Source of the DNA: Cacajao melanocephalus
Lineage: Eukaryota > Chordata > Mammalia > Primates > Pitheciidae
Length of the DNA: 64,000 nucleotides
Assembly (NCBI GenBank): GCA_963573385.1
Contig: CAUYLG010071551.1
Coordinates: forward strand, 85,312 to 149,311
Reading direction: 5' to 3'
Numbering within the stretch: position 1 is the stretch's first letter; the number at the start of each line of letters is the position of its first letter. The translations under genes and the position numbers were made by a program. Below, piece by piece: positions 40,396 to 53,649 of the stretch. The notes beneath the pieces are model-generated. The model searched no databases, was not told the origin of the DNA, and saw only the letters and a program-made list of their open reading frames with translations.

Positions 40396-40478
40396 AGAAG
40401 AAAGAAAGAAGAAAAGAAAGAAAGAAGGAAGGAAAGAAAGGAAAGAAAGAAAGAGAGAGAGAGGAAAGAGAGAGAGGA

Positions 40479-40530
<52 letters not shown>

Positions 40531-40533
40531 GGA

Positions 40534-40605
<72 letters not shown>
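40396..40605. repeat. (AAAG)n microsatellite, about 210 bp
   Basis: A long AAAG array, interrupted by AGAG and GGAA variants up to about 40,480, then almost pure to 40,605. It occupies the tail position of the preceding Alu. Lys/Arg/Glu-rich (plus) and Phe/Leu/Ser-rich (minus) frames of 98-156 residues over it are artefacts. Confidence 0.97.
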
Positions 40606-41474
40606 CAGGCAACAAGGAAGGCAACTGGGTTTAGCATTATTCCTTTAAAGAAAAACAAAGACAAGACCATGTGCTGAAATATTTCACGCCAGTAGCTTTG
40701 TCATATTTATTCAACTAACTTTCCACTTTCCTTCCTCCACTCCCAGATAGAAAATAGTCACCTGCAATTGAAAAATGCTTGGGTATGGGCTGTACTGCCT
40801 TGGAAGAGGAGAGTATCCCTACTCTCCATAGGGTGTGTGCTGTATTGATGCACCCTCACCCCAAAACATTTTGAGAATAACAGAATAAAAAGCATTTACC
40901 TAATAGGAAAGAGAAGAAGATGGGAGGGAAATTTCCCTGTTCCTAGGAAAGTTCCTGCAGTGGATATTTGTTCTCTTTTCCTAAGAAAGCTGTGAGTTAC
41001 ACTTTCACAAGAAGCTTAAATTTCTCCCATATGTTTCAGACAATTAATTACTCAGCCGCTCAGTGTGGCAGGGTCTCTTCACTCTGGAAGTTGCAGTAAG
41101 ATATGAGACACAAGATAAGTGAGCAGCAGGCATTGAACTACAATTTTCATTCCTCTTGTTGAAGGGAGCTTGGCTGGAAGAGCCAAAGAGGGTGGTGTCC
41201 CAAGCTTCCACCTTTTATGTACTGATTCATTTGAACAAAGTCCTCTTACTTACATTCAGTGCTGCCATTTCCAACATCAAATTCGCAAAAATCCGGCAGC
41301 CAATTGCTTCCTTCTGTTCCAGGTAAAATAAGGAACCAACACATACACATCACCCAGATATGCTTAATTGTAGTTACTTATGATGGAAAATCTCATACAT
41401 GTGAATAAATTACCATAGAATGTTATTATGAAGGCTCCAAGCATTTGGGTAGCTTAGAGTTGAAAGGAATATAA
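40606..41474. other. Unique DNA
   Basis: No repeat or gene recognised. Confidence 0.4.
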
Positions 41475-41486
41475 TGTTGGCTTCTT

Positions 41487-41654
41487 TTTAATTTTTAATT
41501 TTTCTTTTTTTAGAGTCGAGGTCTTGGTCTGTTACCCCGGCTGGAGTGCCATGATGCAATCATAGCTCCCTGCAGCCTCGACCTCCTCGGTTCAAGTGAC
41601 CCTCTTACCTCAGCATCCTGAGTAACTAGGACTACAGGCCAACGTGCCCAGCCA
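41487..41654 (-). mobile_element. Alu monomer (FRAM/FLAM-like), minus strand
   Basis: T-rich tail, then 'gtcttggtctgttaccccggctggagtgccatgatgcaatcatagctccctgcagcctcg' to 'ctacaggccaacgtgcccagcc'. TGTTGGCTTCTT (41,475-41,486) and TGATGGCTTCTT (41,655-41,666) form the target-site duplication. Confidence 0.85.
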
Positions 41655-41666
41655 TGATGGCTTCTT

Positions 41667-42315
41667 ATACCAGGATGGAGATTCAGTATGCAAGACATTT
41701 AACTGTGTGATACAATTAAAATTCTATTTCAAGCCCTCATGCAGTCAGTTAAGGAACTTTCCCTCTCCATATGCTGTTACTTATGAATTCTGGGGTGGCT
41801 CACACGGAACCAAGGCATTGAAAGGGCTCGTGTGGTTCTGTAGGTTGTCTCTACTCAGTGGACACTGAGTTGCTAATCAACCTGGGATGTCCGTGGTCAC
41901 AGATTCAATCCTTATGAGGCCTCCTTTAGCTCCGTCTGCCTACCCTTCAATTCCAATGCCTCTGCTATTCCCCCACCACTCTTGGGCACACAGCGGTTAC
42001 TGTGTTCTTATACTCACAGGGGTCTGGGCCTGGGGATTTCATGAGTCTAAGACCTGAATGGTCAAGACATAGCACATAGTTATTTATATTTTTCTCAGGG
42101 ATTTATCTAGAAAATAAAGTCCAAGTTTCTTTTGTCTCAGATCTGTGAAGGTTTCTGCCCATTCCCCAAGAGCAGGGTGCAGGCCCTTGCCCGGCAGCCC
42201 ACACTATCTGCCTCTCATGCTTGCCTACCATGCTTCTTCCCCCAGCCTTCTTCAATTTTGGTACCAAGGGCAGAACAGACTTGCTTTCAATGTCAGCTCC
42301 TCTCCACGAGTGAGT
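41667..42315. other. Unique DNA
   Basis: No repeat or exon recognised. The local GC content is slightly higher at 42,150-42,310, with frames of 62 and 75 residues and no domain. Confidence 0.4.
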
Positions 42316-43003
42316 GGCATTCTTTATTTTTAAATTGTGGTAAAATATACATCATATAAAATTAACCATTTTAACCATTTTAAAATGTGTAGTTCATGGC
42401 ATTAAGTACATTCACATTGTTGTGAAACCATCGCTACCATCTGCTTTCAGAATTTTTTTATCTTTCCAAACTGAAATTCTATATCCATTCAATGCTAACT
42501 CCCTCAGGCCCTGGCAACAACCCTTCTACTTTCTGTCTCTGTGAATTTGACTATTCTAGGTACTTTCTGTTTCTAAAAGTGGAATCATATATTTGTCTTT
42601 TTATTACTGGCTTATTTCATTAACATAATATCTTCAAACTTTATCCATGTTGAAGCATGTGTCAGATTTCCTTCCTATTGAAGTCTGAATAATATTCTAT
42701 TGTACTTATATAGCATGTTTTCTTTATCCTTTTATCCACTGATTGACAATTGGCTGGTTTCCACCTCTTTTGACTCTTGTGAATGATGCTGCCATGAACA
42801 TGGGTGTACAGATATTTGTTTAAGTCTCCGCTTTCAATCCTTTTGGCTGCAAAAGGATTGGATCCAAAAGTGGAATTGCTGGATCATATGGTAAGTCTCT
42901 GTTTAATGGCTAAACTGTTTTTCACAGTGCTGCACCATTTTACATTCCCACCAGCAACGTACAAGGGTTCCAATTTCTCTATATCTTTGCCTTCCAGTGA
43001 GTT
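42316..43003 (-). mobile_element. L1M 3' end, minus strand
   Basis: 'attgtggtaaaatatacatcatataaaatt', 'gttgtgaaaccatcgctaccatc', 'cttatttcattaacataatatcttca', 'gaatgatgctgccatgaacatgggtgtacagat' and 'ccaccagcaacgtacaagggttcc' form the reverse complement of an L1MA/MB-type 3' UTR and ORF2 tail. It is paralogous to the copy at 58,695-59,440. Confidence 0.85.
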
Positions 43004-44125
43004 TTAACAGGGATGCCCCTGACACTTGGGGTCGCCCTTCTTTGTTATGCAGGACTGTTCACTCCTTGCAGAACATTTAGCATCCGTGGCTCCACCCACT
43101 ACTTGTAGGTAATGGGATATTTCCCAGTTATTATGACAAACATCTCTCCAATCCCACACAACACAATTCCAAATGTCCCCTAAGGGGTGGGAACAAGCTG
43201 CCTGGTTAGAATCCCTGGTCTATACCATGAGTTCTTGCTGCTTCCTTAAGGCCTTGTCTCTGTAAACTCAAAATCCTAGTAGAGGCTCTTTTTCTTTATT
43301 CAATAAGCAGAAGATGATATTGTTTAATTGAATGGAGGAGACATGAGGGGGTGAGAGAGAATACAGAGGGAAAGAGAGAGATTTCAAAATATTAACTCAC
43401 CACACACAATGATTTTTCATCTTATTTACTTTCCTGTTGAGAAACTAAGGGTTTTTTGTGATCTTTGTTTTCTTATCAGACAAATTGAGACTTTCTAAAA
43501 AGACCTCAGGCTTACATCATATCCTTCAAAAAAGCATATGAGCTATATTAAGGAAATGAATGTAATGATGAATGCAACTCTTGTGTCTCTCCCAGGATGT
43601 TGCACTGGTCTAGATATGTCTTTGACTGACTCTGTCTTGCCTGGTCTCTTAACTTCTCACGACCTCTGACACCTCCAATAGGAAAATGAAGTTCAGTTAA
43701 ATGGTTGTCAAATGTCATCCCTTAAAAATAGTGTACTTGTAGGCAGTGATCAGTAAATAATTACAAAAACTCACATACAATTTGGAAGAGTCAAATTTCT
43801 GAAAGTGTAAAGAATTTCTAACTCTTTTCCCATTTCATTTAAATATTATGTTACCTTTTCAACTTTTATTTTCACAACTTCATGATGTTCAACTCAGCTG
43901 TCTCCCCATTCATAAATCTGGATTTACAGAGTGTTTCACTTCCTGAAAAGTGAACACTAATGCTTAAATTGAAATAATTTTCTTATAAAAAAGACAAAAG
44001 CAAAAGATGTATTCCAATAAATTGGAAAAATTGGCAGTTATGCTCCCTCCCCAATTTCTGTATTGCACGAATGTGAAATTAGTCAATAGTCTAAGAGAAA
44101 ATATGTAATCATTGAATTTTAAACT
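43004..44125. other. Unique AT-rich DNA
   Basis: No repeat or gene recognised. Confidence 0.4.
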
Positions 44126-44407
44126 TTTTTTTTTTATTGAGATGGAGTCTCACTGTCACCCAGGCTAGAGTGCAGTGGCATGATCTTGGCTCACTACAAC
44201 CTCTGCCTCCTGAATTTTCCTGCTCAGTCTCCTGAGTAGCTGGGGTTACAGACATGCACTACTACATCTGGCAAAGTTTTATATTTTTAGTAGAGATGGG
44301 GTTTTACCATGTTGGCCAGCCTGGTCTTGAACTCCTGACCTCAGGTCATCTGCTGCTGCCGCCTCCCAAAGTGCTGGGATTACAGGCGTGAGCCACCGTG
44401 CCGGGCC
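44126..44407 (-). mobile_element. Alu SINE, minus strand
   Basis: T run, GAGATGGAGTCTCACTGTC, to GCCACCGTGCCGGGCCC. Small deletions in the right monomer. Confidence 0.95.
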
Positions 44408-45192
44408 CTCAACATAATTTTTTAAATTTATAAAATAAAATGCTTATAAGTCAATAACAATGCCTTGTAGAGTCACAGATGACATTAGCCTCACCCAATT
44501 ATTCTAAAACTTCACTACAGAAGCCCTTTTAAACAAAGTTTTGTCACACTCTTTACTATTCTGAACCAAGATACTCTTTAATTTGTGGGGCTTTTTGCTG
44601 TGTTGTTTCTTGTATCCATGGAGAGCAGTTATCTACTGAGCATCTTTTAATGGAACCTCTATTTGGACTTGGTTAGATAAAATTTCACTGCTTCTTTATC
44701 TGTAAAATTCTGAGTTAGTAAATCACATTTCCCAGTCATAATTTTATCTCAAATTAAAAAGTAAATTGTCCCTGAAGAAGCAATGAATTCACAGAACAGA
44801 CTCTCAGAACATTGGGATGGCCTCACAGGACAACAACCAGCTGCCTGAGAAAGGTGTTACATGAAGGTGAAAGGGAATGACCAGTGAGAACATTAGAATC
44901 TTTCAGCAAACATTACATGTCCTAAGCTAAAATTACTGCTTGTATATTTTTTAAGAGTGAACATTCATTCATTCCCCACCCCCAAAACTCACTTGATATG
45001 AAGATTTTGATCACATACTTATTTTGAAAGGCTATTGCGAGGATTGATTGGGGCAGTGTATATAACTTGCTTAGCCTAATGCCTAGAACCTAATAGTCAT
45101 TCAATAAAATCCTTTAAAATTGTGATAGTGAAGATAATGATGCCAATAATTTTACTTAACTGATTTTTTAAAAGTCCGTTCAAACTGGCAAA
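44408..45192. other. Unique DNA with a MIR relic
   Basis: 'gctattgcgaggattgattgggg' to 'aatagtcattcaataaa' at 45,025-45,115 is a MIR 3' half, plus strand. The remainder is unique AT-rich text. Confidence 0.5.
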
Positions 45193-45472
45193 GAGGAAGT
45201 CTTGCTCTGTGGCTCATGCTGGAATGTAGTGGCGGGATCACGGCTCACTGCAAACTCTACCTCCTGGGTTCAAGCAATTCTCCTGCCTCAGCCACCCAAG
45301 TAGCTGGGATTACAGGCATGTGCTACCACGCCCGGCAATTTTTGTATTTTTAGTAGAGATGGGGTTTTACCGCATTGGCCAGGCTGGTCTTGAACTCCTA
45401 ACCTCCGGTGATCTGCCTGCCTCGGCCTCCCAAAGTCCTGGGATTACAGGCATGAGCCACCGTGTTGGGCCC
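45193..45472 (-). mobile_element. Alu SINE without poly-T, minus strand
   Basis: Begins at GAGGAAGTCTTGCTCTGTGGC with no T run and ends at CACCGTGTTGGGCCC. Loss of the tail suggests erosion or recombination at that end. No clear target-site copies. Confidence 0.93.
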
Positions 45473-46084
45473 AGAAAGTCAACTTTTAACAGATGCGTTT
45501 GTTGTTCTAAATTACAAATCTAACCTAAACCGTTATCTGCAGTGACTGCCAGTGTGTCATATAACCGCCATCATGATGTACCAAAGCTCTTTAGCACAAC
45601 AGAGTGAGGCCTCCGGGATGTGGTGGCTGCAACCCCCGCAATGGCCTTTTTGGTTCCCCAGCCCCTCCACACCCACTGCCCTAGCCAGATCAGCATAATT
45701 ACAATTGTCCTGCAACTGAGCCCTGGCTCTTTGCCCTTATGCATGGAGTTCCCTTCCTTCACAATGCTCCTTCTCTTTTCTCTCTGTCTCTTAAACACCA
45801 CCCTCATTTTTCAGGATTAATCCCAGGATTGAGGACTCTCCTTCTACCCTCCAACAGGTAGATGTGTGTTCCCTCCATGCGGATTCCTACGGTATCTTAC
45901 AGAAACTTCTCTCATATCACCTACACCCGAGGGGCTGCATAATTTATTGCCTAACTTAGGATAGGTTTGCAAATGATAGAGAGCTATTGGTAGATTGAGA
46001 AAACTGATAGAAAAGAGGACTGCTCTAAGCTAATAGGATGTGTGGTCAGGCCAGCCTACCATTAACACTTTACTCCTAATTTAT
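45473..46084. other. Unique DNA
   Basis: No repeat or gene recognised. Frames of 66 (plus) and 78 (minus) residues overlap at 45,571-45,820 and have no recognised domain. Confidence 0.4.
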
Positions 46085-46235
46085 TTATTTGGCTGTCCCA
46101 CCTTGCCAGATGGTGAGTTCCTAGCTGGCAGAAATCAAGTTTCTTTTCTTTGGCATCCGTATGCCATGTGCCTGGCACAGTGCTTGGCATATGCTAGTTA
46201 CTCAACTGAAGTTTGCTTTCAGTTGAGGAACACAT
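46085..46235 (+). mobile_element. L2 LINE 3' end relic
   Basis: 'atggtgagttcctagctggcagaaatcaag' to 'cctggcacagtgcttggcatatgctagttactcaact' follows the L2 terminal motif. Confidence 0.6.
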
Positions 46236-46495
46236 TCATGGTTAGACAGATGAGTTAATGAACGCATTAAGTGGTGGCTACATTTTTAGGATAGTTTATA
46301 TTCCAACAATAGCTTTGAAGATAACATTGCAATAGCTAACTAATTTTCCCTTAAATTGGCTAAGCATGTCTTTAAATGTTCTATGGCCAAATACTTAAGC
46401 TTATAATATAAGCAAAATTCTTTGCTTGTAAATTTATTAGCATTCAATCATATGCTTTTTAAAATTACTGAATCATGTAATTGAATCTCACCTGC

Positions 46496-47007
46496 TGTGG
46501 TGGTTAATTTTGTGTCAATCTGACTGCCCCACAGGGTGCCCAGTCGTTTGGTCAAACATTACTCTGGGTGTATCTGTGAGTGTGTTTTTGAGTGAGATTA
46601 ACATTCTCAGCAAAAAAGATTTCCCTGCCTAATGTGGGTGGGCCTCATCCAATCAACCGACTAAACAAAAGACCTGAACCTTCCCTCAAGGAAGAGATAA
46701 TTCCTCCTGCCTGTCTGCCTTTGAGCTGGGACACACGGTTTTCCTGCCATTAGACTCACACTGAAACATCAGCTTTTCTTGAGCCTTGAGTTGCCAGCTT
46801 TTAGACTGGAACTGTATCATTGGCTCTTCTGGTTCCCAGGCCTTTGGACTCAAACTAGAACTATACCATCAGCTCTGCCAGGTCTCCAGCTTACCAACTG
46901 CAGATCATGGGACTTCTCAGACTCCATAATCACATAAGCGAATTTCTTATGATAAATCTCTACCTATACATTAGTTCTGTTTCAGTGGAGAACCCTGACT
47001 AATACAC
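46496..47007 (+). mobile_element. MLT1-type MaLR solo LTR
   Basis: Begins TGTGGTGGTTAATTTTGTGTC and ends GAACCCTGACTAATACAC, the characteristic ends of MLT1 LTRs. The middle ('aatgtgggtgggcctcatccaatc') is diagnostic. No internal region flanks it. The length of about 510 bp is near full. Target-site copies are not readable. Confidence 0.88.
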
Positions 47008-47357
47008 TTGGCAAAAGAAAATCTAATTTTGTCGAGTTCATCCATAAAGTATCACAGATTCACATAAAAATAATGCTTGTAAAGTTAATATACTGGAGAT
47101 AAAACTGTGTATAAGAGAAAATCATCTATGATAAAGGTAAAATGTATGTAAATACACCTTGCATATTATTAGTTTACTCCATAACCATATTTTAGACACT
47201 GAATTTTATTTTTATTTGTTTTCCTTTTTAAAAGAAAGATTCTTCCATAATATATTCACTGCATAACAGCTAAAAAGCTTGTGCCTCAATTAAGGGAGAA
47301 ATGGTAAGAAAAAGAAGGCATCCAAGTGTTAAGAGGTAAGGATGGTTCTTGCTTTCA

Positions 47358-49337
<1,980 letters not shown>

Positions 49338-49535
49338 GAGATGCTCTGCCTCCCAGCGGAAGACAACAGCTCTAGAAAGACTGTCGTTCATTTACTGGAG
49401 GGAGAAGTGGTTCATCTACACACACACTCAGAGCCTGAGATGTTCTGCCTCCCAGCAGAAGACAACAGCTCTAGAAAGACTGTCATTCGTTTGCTGGAGG
49501 GAGAAGTGGTTCATCTACACACACACTCAGAGCCT
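49338..49535 (+). repeat. 99-bp tandem duplication, two copies, in frame
   Basis: Unit 1 is 49,338-49,436 and unit 2 is 49,437-49,535, with 5 mismatches that I counted in 99 positions and no gap. The length is a multiple of three, and a 66-residue plus frame (49,341-49,541) reads both as 33-residue units beginning MLCLPAEDNSSRK and MFCLPAEDNSSRK and ending VVHLHTHSEP. No recognised domain and no flanking exon signals, so coding is unlikely. I do not recognise the unit as a transposon. Confidence 0.93.
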
Positions 49536-50897
49536 GGCTAGCTACACAGCAGTGGTAGGATGTGCCTCTTAGTGGAATAAGTGATCTTGAACAGACAATG
49601 GCTCTAGCAGTAACAAGCCTCCCCTGATGCAGACATAAATTCCAAAGGAGCTGGAGAACAATTCTTCCCTTCACTTGATCTAAATCCTCTGAAGGATGAG
49701 TGGGAGGATGGCTTCTTCTTCCTTTCTGAAGGTTGTTTTGTTGGTGCCTTATGCTAAGAGAACTCAGCAGATAAAAATTTATTATTTTCTCTTAGCATTT
49801 TCCCTGCAGTTAGAAGAAAACTGCAGCTCACATCAAAAAATATGTAATTTCCCAAAATACCTGATTCCAATAGGAAGTTTATAGAATTTGCTTCTTACCA
49901 AAGCAAAATCCTGAATACATGAAATCTGATATCTTGCCAATTAAATGAATGCCTAATAATTTTTAAATAGCGTATATCATTTTAATACTTTAAAGATTGT
50001 TGAAGGATAAATTGCCTCTATTTTTTAGTAAAAAAACAAATTCATATAAGTTAAATATTCCACATTTATTTTATATTATTATCTTGACAGTTTTATTTTT
50101 TGTGACAAAATTCTGAGTCTGTTATATCGTCCAAATCCTAAAAATATTTAATTGATTACAGAAAAATCTATTGGAAAATATTGCTTTGCCCTTTCTTTTT
50201 CTCTAAATTCCTGAGTTTTAAAACTACTACTTAATTCATGGCCCATCACCAATATCCAAGATAGTATCCAATTTTTAAATTCTGTACCCTGTCTTAGTGA
50301 CTTCCAAACTAAATGAAATGAAAAGGCCTCAGGCAGTCTGTGTTTACACATGGTGGCTAAATTAATCTTAAGTGACTTGGATCACTGCATTGGGGATGCG
50401 TCAGAACTTCTCCTCAGGCTACTTCTGAGCATACTATGTATGTCCCTGTGCAGAAGCCTACCTCTTTCACTCTAGATAAAACAAGACTTTCTGAGCACTT
50501 ACTCTGAGCAAAGCACAGTGCCGCAAGTACAAAGGTGGATAAGACTCAGTCCTTGATTTGATGGTCTTCATTGGAATAGGTTTTCAAACTGTGATGTCAC
50601 TGTGTATTCTGGGGGCGAATAGTTTGCTTTTCTTGATGGGTTTGAAAATAGGAATGAGTTTACTTATAAGTACACATTGTGTCATTAATGTGCTTGACTC
50701 TCCATGGTGCAAAACTTCTTCCTACTGCTGATCAATTGCAAACATCATAGAACAATGAAATATGGTAGAGAGCCTAGCCTCGTACATGCAGTCGTCCTTG
50801 TCTCATGTGGGCCTCCCTGAGAATAAACTCCTCAAAGGGCCAAAGTGTGCTCTTTCTTCATTTTCCTTACACACGGGTGTTATCTAACACTGATCTA
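49536..50897. other. Unique DNA with an L2-like relic
   Basis: 50,488-50,575 ('tctgagcacttactctgagcaaagcacagtgccgcaagtac') resembles an L2/MIR 'gagcacctactatgtgcc' motif. No gene recognised. Confidence 0.4.
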
Positions 50898-50926
50898 CAG
50901 TCTTGCGTCACTTAACAACTGTAGAT

Positions 50927-51626
50927 AACAGATGCTGGAGAGGATGTGGAGAAATAACACTTTTACACGGTTGGTGAGAGTGTAAATTAGTTCAACCATT
51001 GTGGAAGACAGTGTGGCAATTCCCCAAGGATCTAGAAATAGAAATACCATTTGACCCAGCAATTCCATTACTGGATATATACCCAAAAGTTTTAAAATCC
51101 TTCTATTATAAAGACACATGCACACGTACGTTCATTGTGGCACTGTTTAATATAGCAAAGACTTGGAACCAACTCAAATGCCCATCAACAATAGACTGGA
51201 TAAAGAAAATGTGGTATATGTACACCATGGAATACTATGCAGCCATAAAAAAGGATGAGTTAATGTCCTTTGCAGGGACATGGATGAGGCTGGAAAGCAT
51301 CATACTCAGCAAACTGACACAAGAACAGAAAACCAAACACCACATGTTCTCACTCATAAGTGGTTGTTGAGCAATGAGAACACATGGGCACAGGGAGGGG
51401 AACATCACGTGCTGGGGTCTGTTTGGGGAGTGGGGGGCTAGGGGAGGGACAGCAGGGGGTGGGGAGACTGGGGAGGGTTAACAGTAGGAGAAATACCTGA
51501 TGTAGGTGACAGGGGGATGGATACAGCAACCACCATGGCATCTGTATACCTATGTAACAATCCTGCATGATCTGCACATGTAACCCAGAACTTAAAGTAT
51601 AATAATAATAAAAAAGATTAAAGGAA
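50927..51626 (+). mobile_element. L1 3' end (ORF2 C-terminus, 3' UTR, poly-A), inverted part
   Basis: Starts in ORF2 at 'gatgctggagaggatgtggagaaat', passes the ORF2 stop near 51,370, then a G-rich 3' UTR (51,390-51,480) and the 'gtaacccagaacttaaagtataataat' end with an A-rich tail. It is followed directly by AAGATTATACTGCT (51,627-51,640), the inverted copy of the target-site duplication at 55,772-55,785. I infer it is the 3' piece of the same L1 as 51,922-55,771. Confidence 0.9.
50999..51370 (+). pseudogene. L1 ORF2 C-terminal remnant
   Basis: A 123-residue frame with the well-known ORF2p tail: WYMYTMEYYAAIKKDELMSF, then LSKLTQEQKTKHHMFSLISG. It lacks endonuclease and reverse transcriptase domains, so it has no activity. 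L1 ORF2p normally supplies nicking and target-primed reverse transcription. Confidence 0.93.
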
Positions 51627-51920
51627 AAGATTATACTGCTCTATTTTTATGGTACCTTTTCTGTGTTTAGGTATGTTTAGATACACAAATAGTTACTACT
51701 GAGTTACAATTGCTACACTGTTCAGTACAGTAACATATTGTACAAGTTTGTAGCCTAGGAGCTACAGGCTATATACTATATGGCCTAGATACAGTGTAGC
51801 CTAGGTTATACTCTGTGGCCTTGGTGGTACAGTGGACTCTACCACCCTAGGTTTGTGTAAGTACACTCTGTGATCACACAATGACAAAAAGAGCTAATGA
51901 CAGATTTCTTGGAACATATC
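51627..51920 (-). mobile_element. Middle of the Tigger-like element, inverted
   Basis: Read on the minus strand, it continues from just after the left terminal fragment ('gatatgttccaagaaatctgtcattagc') through 'cacaaacctagggtggtagagtccac' to 'taaaaatagagcagtataatctt'. On the plus strand it is backwards relative to both ends of the transposon. Its far end holds the inverted target-site copy of the L1. Confidence 0.85.
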
Positions 51921-51945
51921 TTAGTATTTATTGAAGATATTGAAA

Positions 51946-53570
51946 TATTTATTGAAGATATTTGCATTGATGTTCATCATGGATATTGGCCTTAAATTTT
52001 AGTTGTGTCTTTGCCAGATTTTGGTGTCAGGATGATGTTGGTCTCATAAAATGAGTTAGGGAGGTTTCCTTCTTTTTGTATTGTTTGGAACAGTTTCAGA
52101 AGAAATGGTACCAGCTCCTCTTTATATATCTGGTAGAATTCGGTTGTAAACCCATCTGGACCTGGACTTATTTTGGTTGGTAGGCTATTAATTGCTGCCT
52201 CAGCTTCAAATCTTGTTATTGGTCTATTCTGGGAGTCAATTTCTTCCTGGTTTAGTGTTGGGGGGTGTAAGTGTCCAGGAATTTATCCACTTCTTCTAGA
52301 TTTACTGGTTTATGTGCATAGAGTTGTTTGTAGTAATCTCTGATGGTAGTTTGTATTTCTGTGGAATCGGTGGTGATATCCCCTTTATCATTTTTTATTG
52401 CGTCTATTCTATTCTCTCTTTTCTTTTTTGTTAGTCTGGCTAGCAGTCTATCTATTTTGTTGATCTTTTCAAAATACCAGCTCCTGGATTCACTGGTTTT
52501 TTGAAAGGGTTTTTTGTGTCTCTATCTCCTTCAGTTTAGCTCTGATCTTAGTTATTTCTTATCTTCTGCTAGCTTTTGAATTTTTTGATCTTGCTCCTCT
52601 AGTCCTTTTAATTGTGACAATAGGGTGTTGATTTTAGATCTTTCTTTGCTTCTCATGTGGGCATTTATTGGTATAATTTTCCCTCTAGACACTGCTTTAA
52701 ATGTGTCCCGGAGGTTCTGGTATGTTGTGTCTTTGTTCTCAATGGTTTCAAAGAACATCTTTATTTCTGCCTTTCTTTCATTATTTATCCAGTAGTCATT
52801 CTGGAGCAGGTTGTTCAGTTTCCATGTAGTTGTGTTGTTTTGATTGAGTTTCTTAATCCTGAGTTCTAATTTGATTGCACTGTGGTCTGAGAGACTGGTT
52901 GTTATGATTTCTGTTCTTTTGCATTTGCTGACAAGTGATTTACTTCCAATTATGTGATCAATTTTAGAGTAAGTGCAATGTGGTACTGAGAAGAATGTAC
53001 ATTCTGTGGATTTGGGGTGGAGAGTTCTGTAGATGTCTCTTAGGTCCACTTGGTCCAGATCTGAGTTCAAGTCCTGGACATCCTTGTTAATTTTCTGCCT
53101 CATTGATCTGTCTAATATTGACAATGGAGTGTTAAAGTCTCCCGCTATTATTGTATGGGAGTCTAAGTCTCTTTGTAGGTCATTAAGAACTTGCTTTATG
53201 TATCTGGGTGCTCCTGTATTGGGTGCATATATATTTAAGGTAGTAGCTTTTCTTGTTGCATTGATCCCTTTACCATTATGTAATGCCCTTCTCTGTCTCT
53301 TTTGATCTTTCTTGGTTTAAATTCCATTTTATCAGAGACTAGGATTGCAATTCCTCCTTTTTTTTGCTCTTCATTTTCTTGGTAAATCTTCCTCCATCCC
53401 TTTATTTTGAGTCTATGTGTGTCTTTGCATGTGAGTTGGGTCTCCTGAATATAGCACACCGATGGGTCTTGACTCTTTATACAATTTGCCAGTCTGTCTT
53501 TTGATTGGGGAATTTGGCCCATTTACATTTAAGGTTAATAATGTTATATGTGGATTTGATCCTGCCATTT
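51946..53570 (-). pseudogene. L1 ORF2 N-terminal pseudogene (endonuclease to RT)
   Basis: Minus-strand frames at 53,522-53,235 and 53,124-52,552 are broken pieces of ORF2p: CIKSQDPSVCYIQETQLTCK and KDTHRLKIKGWRKIYQENE, then [33 protein letters not shown] and [16 protein letters not shown], the last including the conserved SDH of the endonuclease active site. Frameshifts separate them, so no full protein exists. The gene runs to the RT region, where the inversion breakpoint cuts it. Confidence 0.92.
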
Positions 53571-53649
53571 TGATACTAGCTGGTTGTTTCACCGGTTCGT
53601 TGGTGCAGTTTCTTTGTTGCGTTGCTGGTCTCTACCATTTGGTACATTT

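Noticed and set aside
40178..40677. Long K/E/R-rich and F/L/S-rich open frames, up to 156 residues.
   Set aside because: They are translations of the AAAG array and adjacent Alu, with no independent coding evidence.
49338..49535. CRISPR-like or regulatory array.
   Set aside because: Only two directly adjacent copies, no spacers, in a primate nuclear genome. It is a simple tandem duplication.
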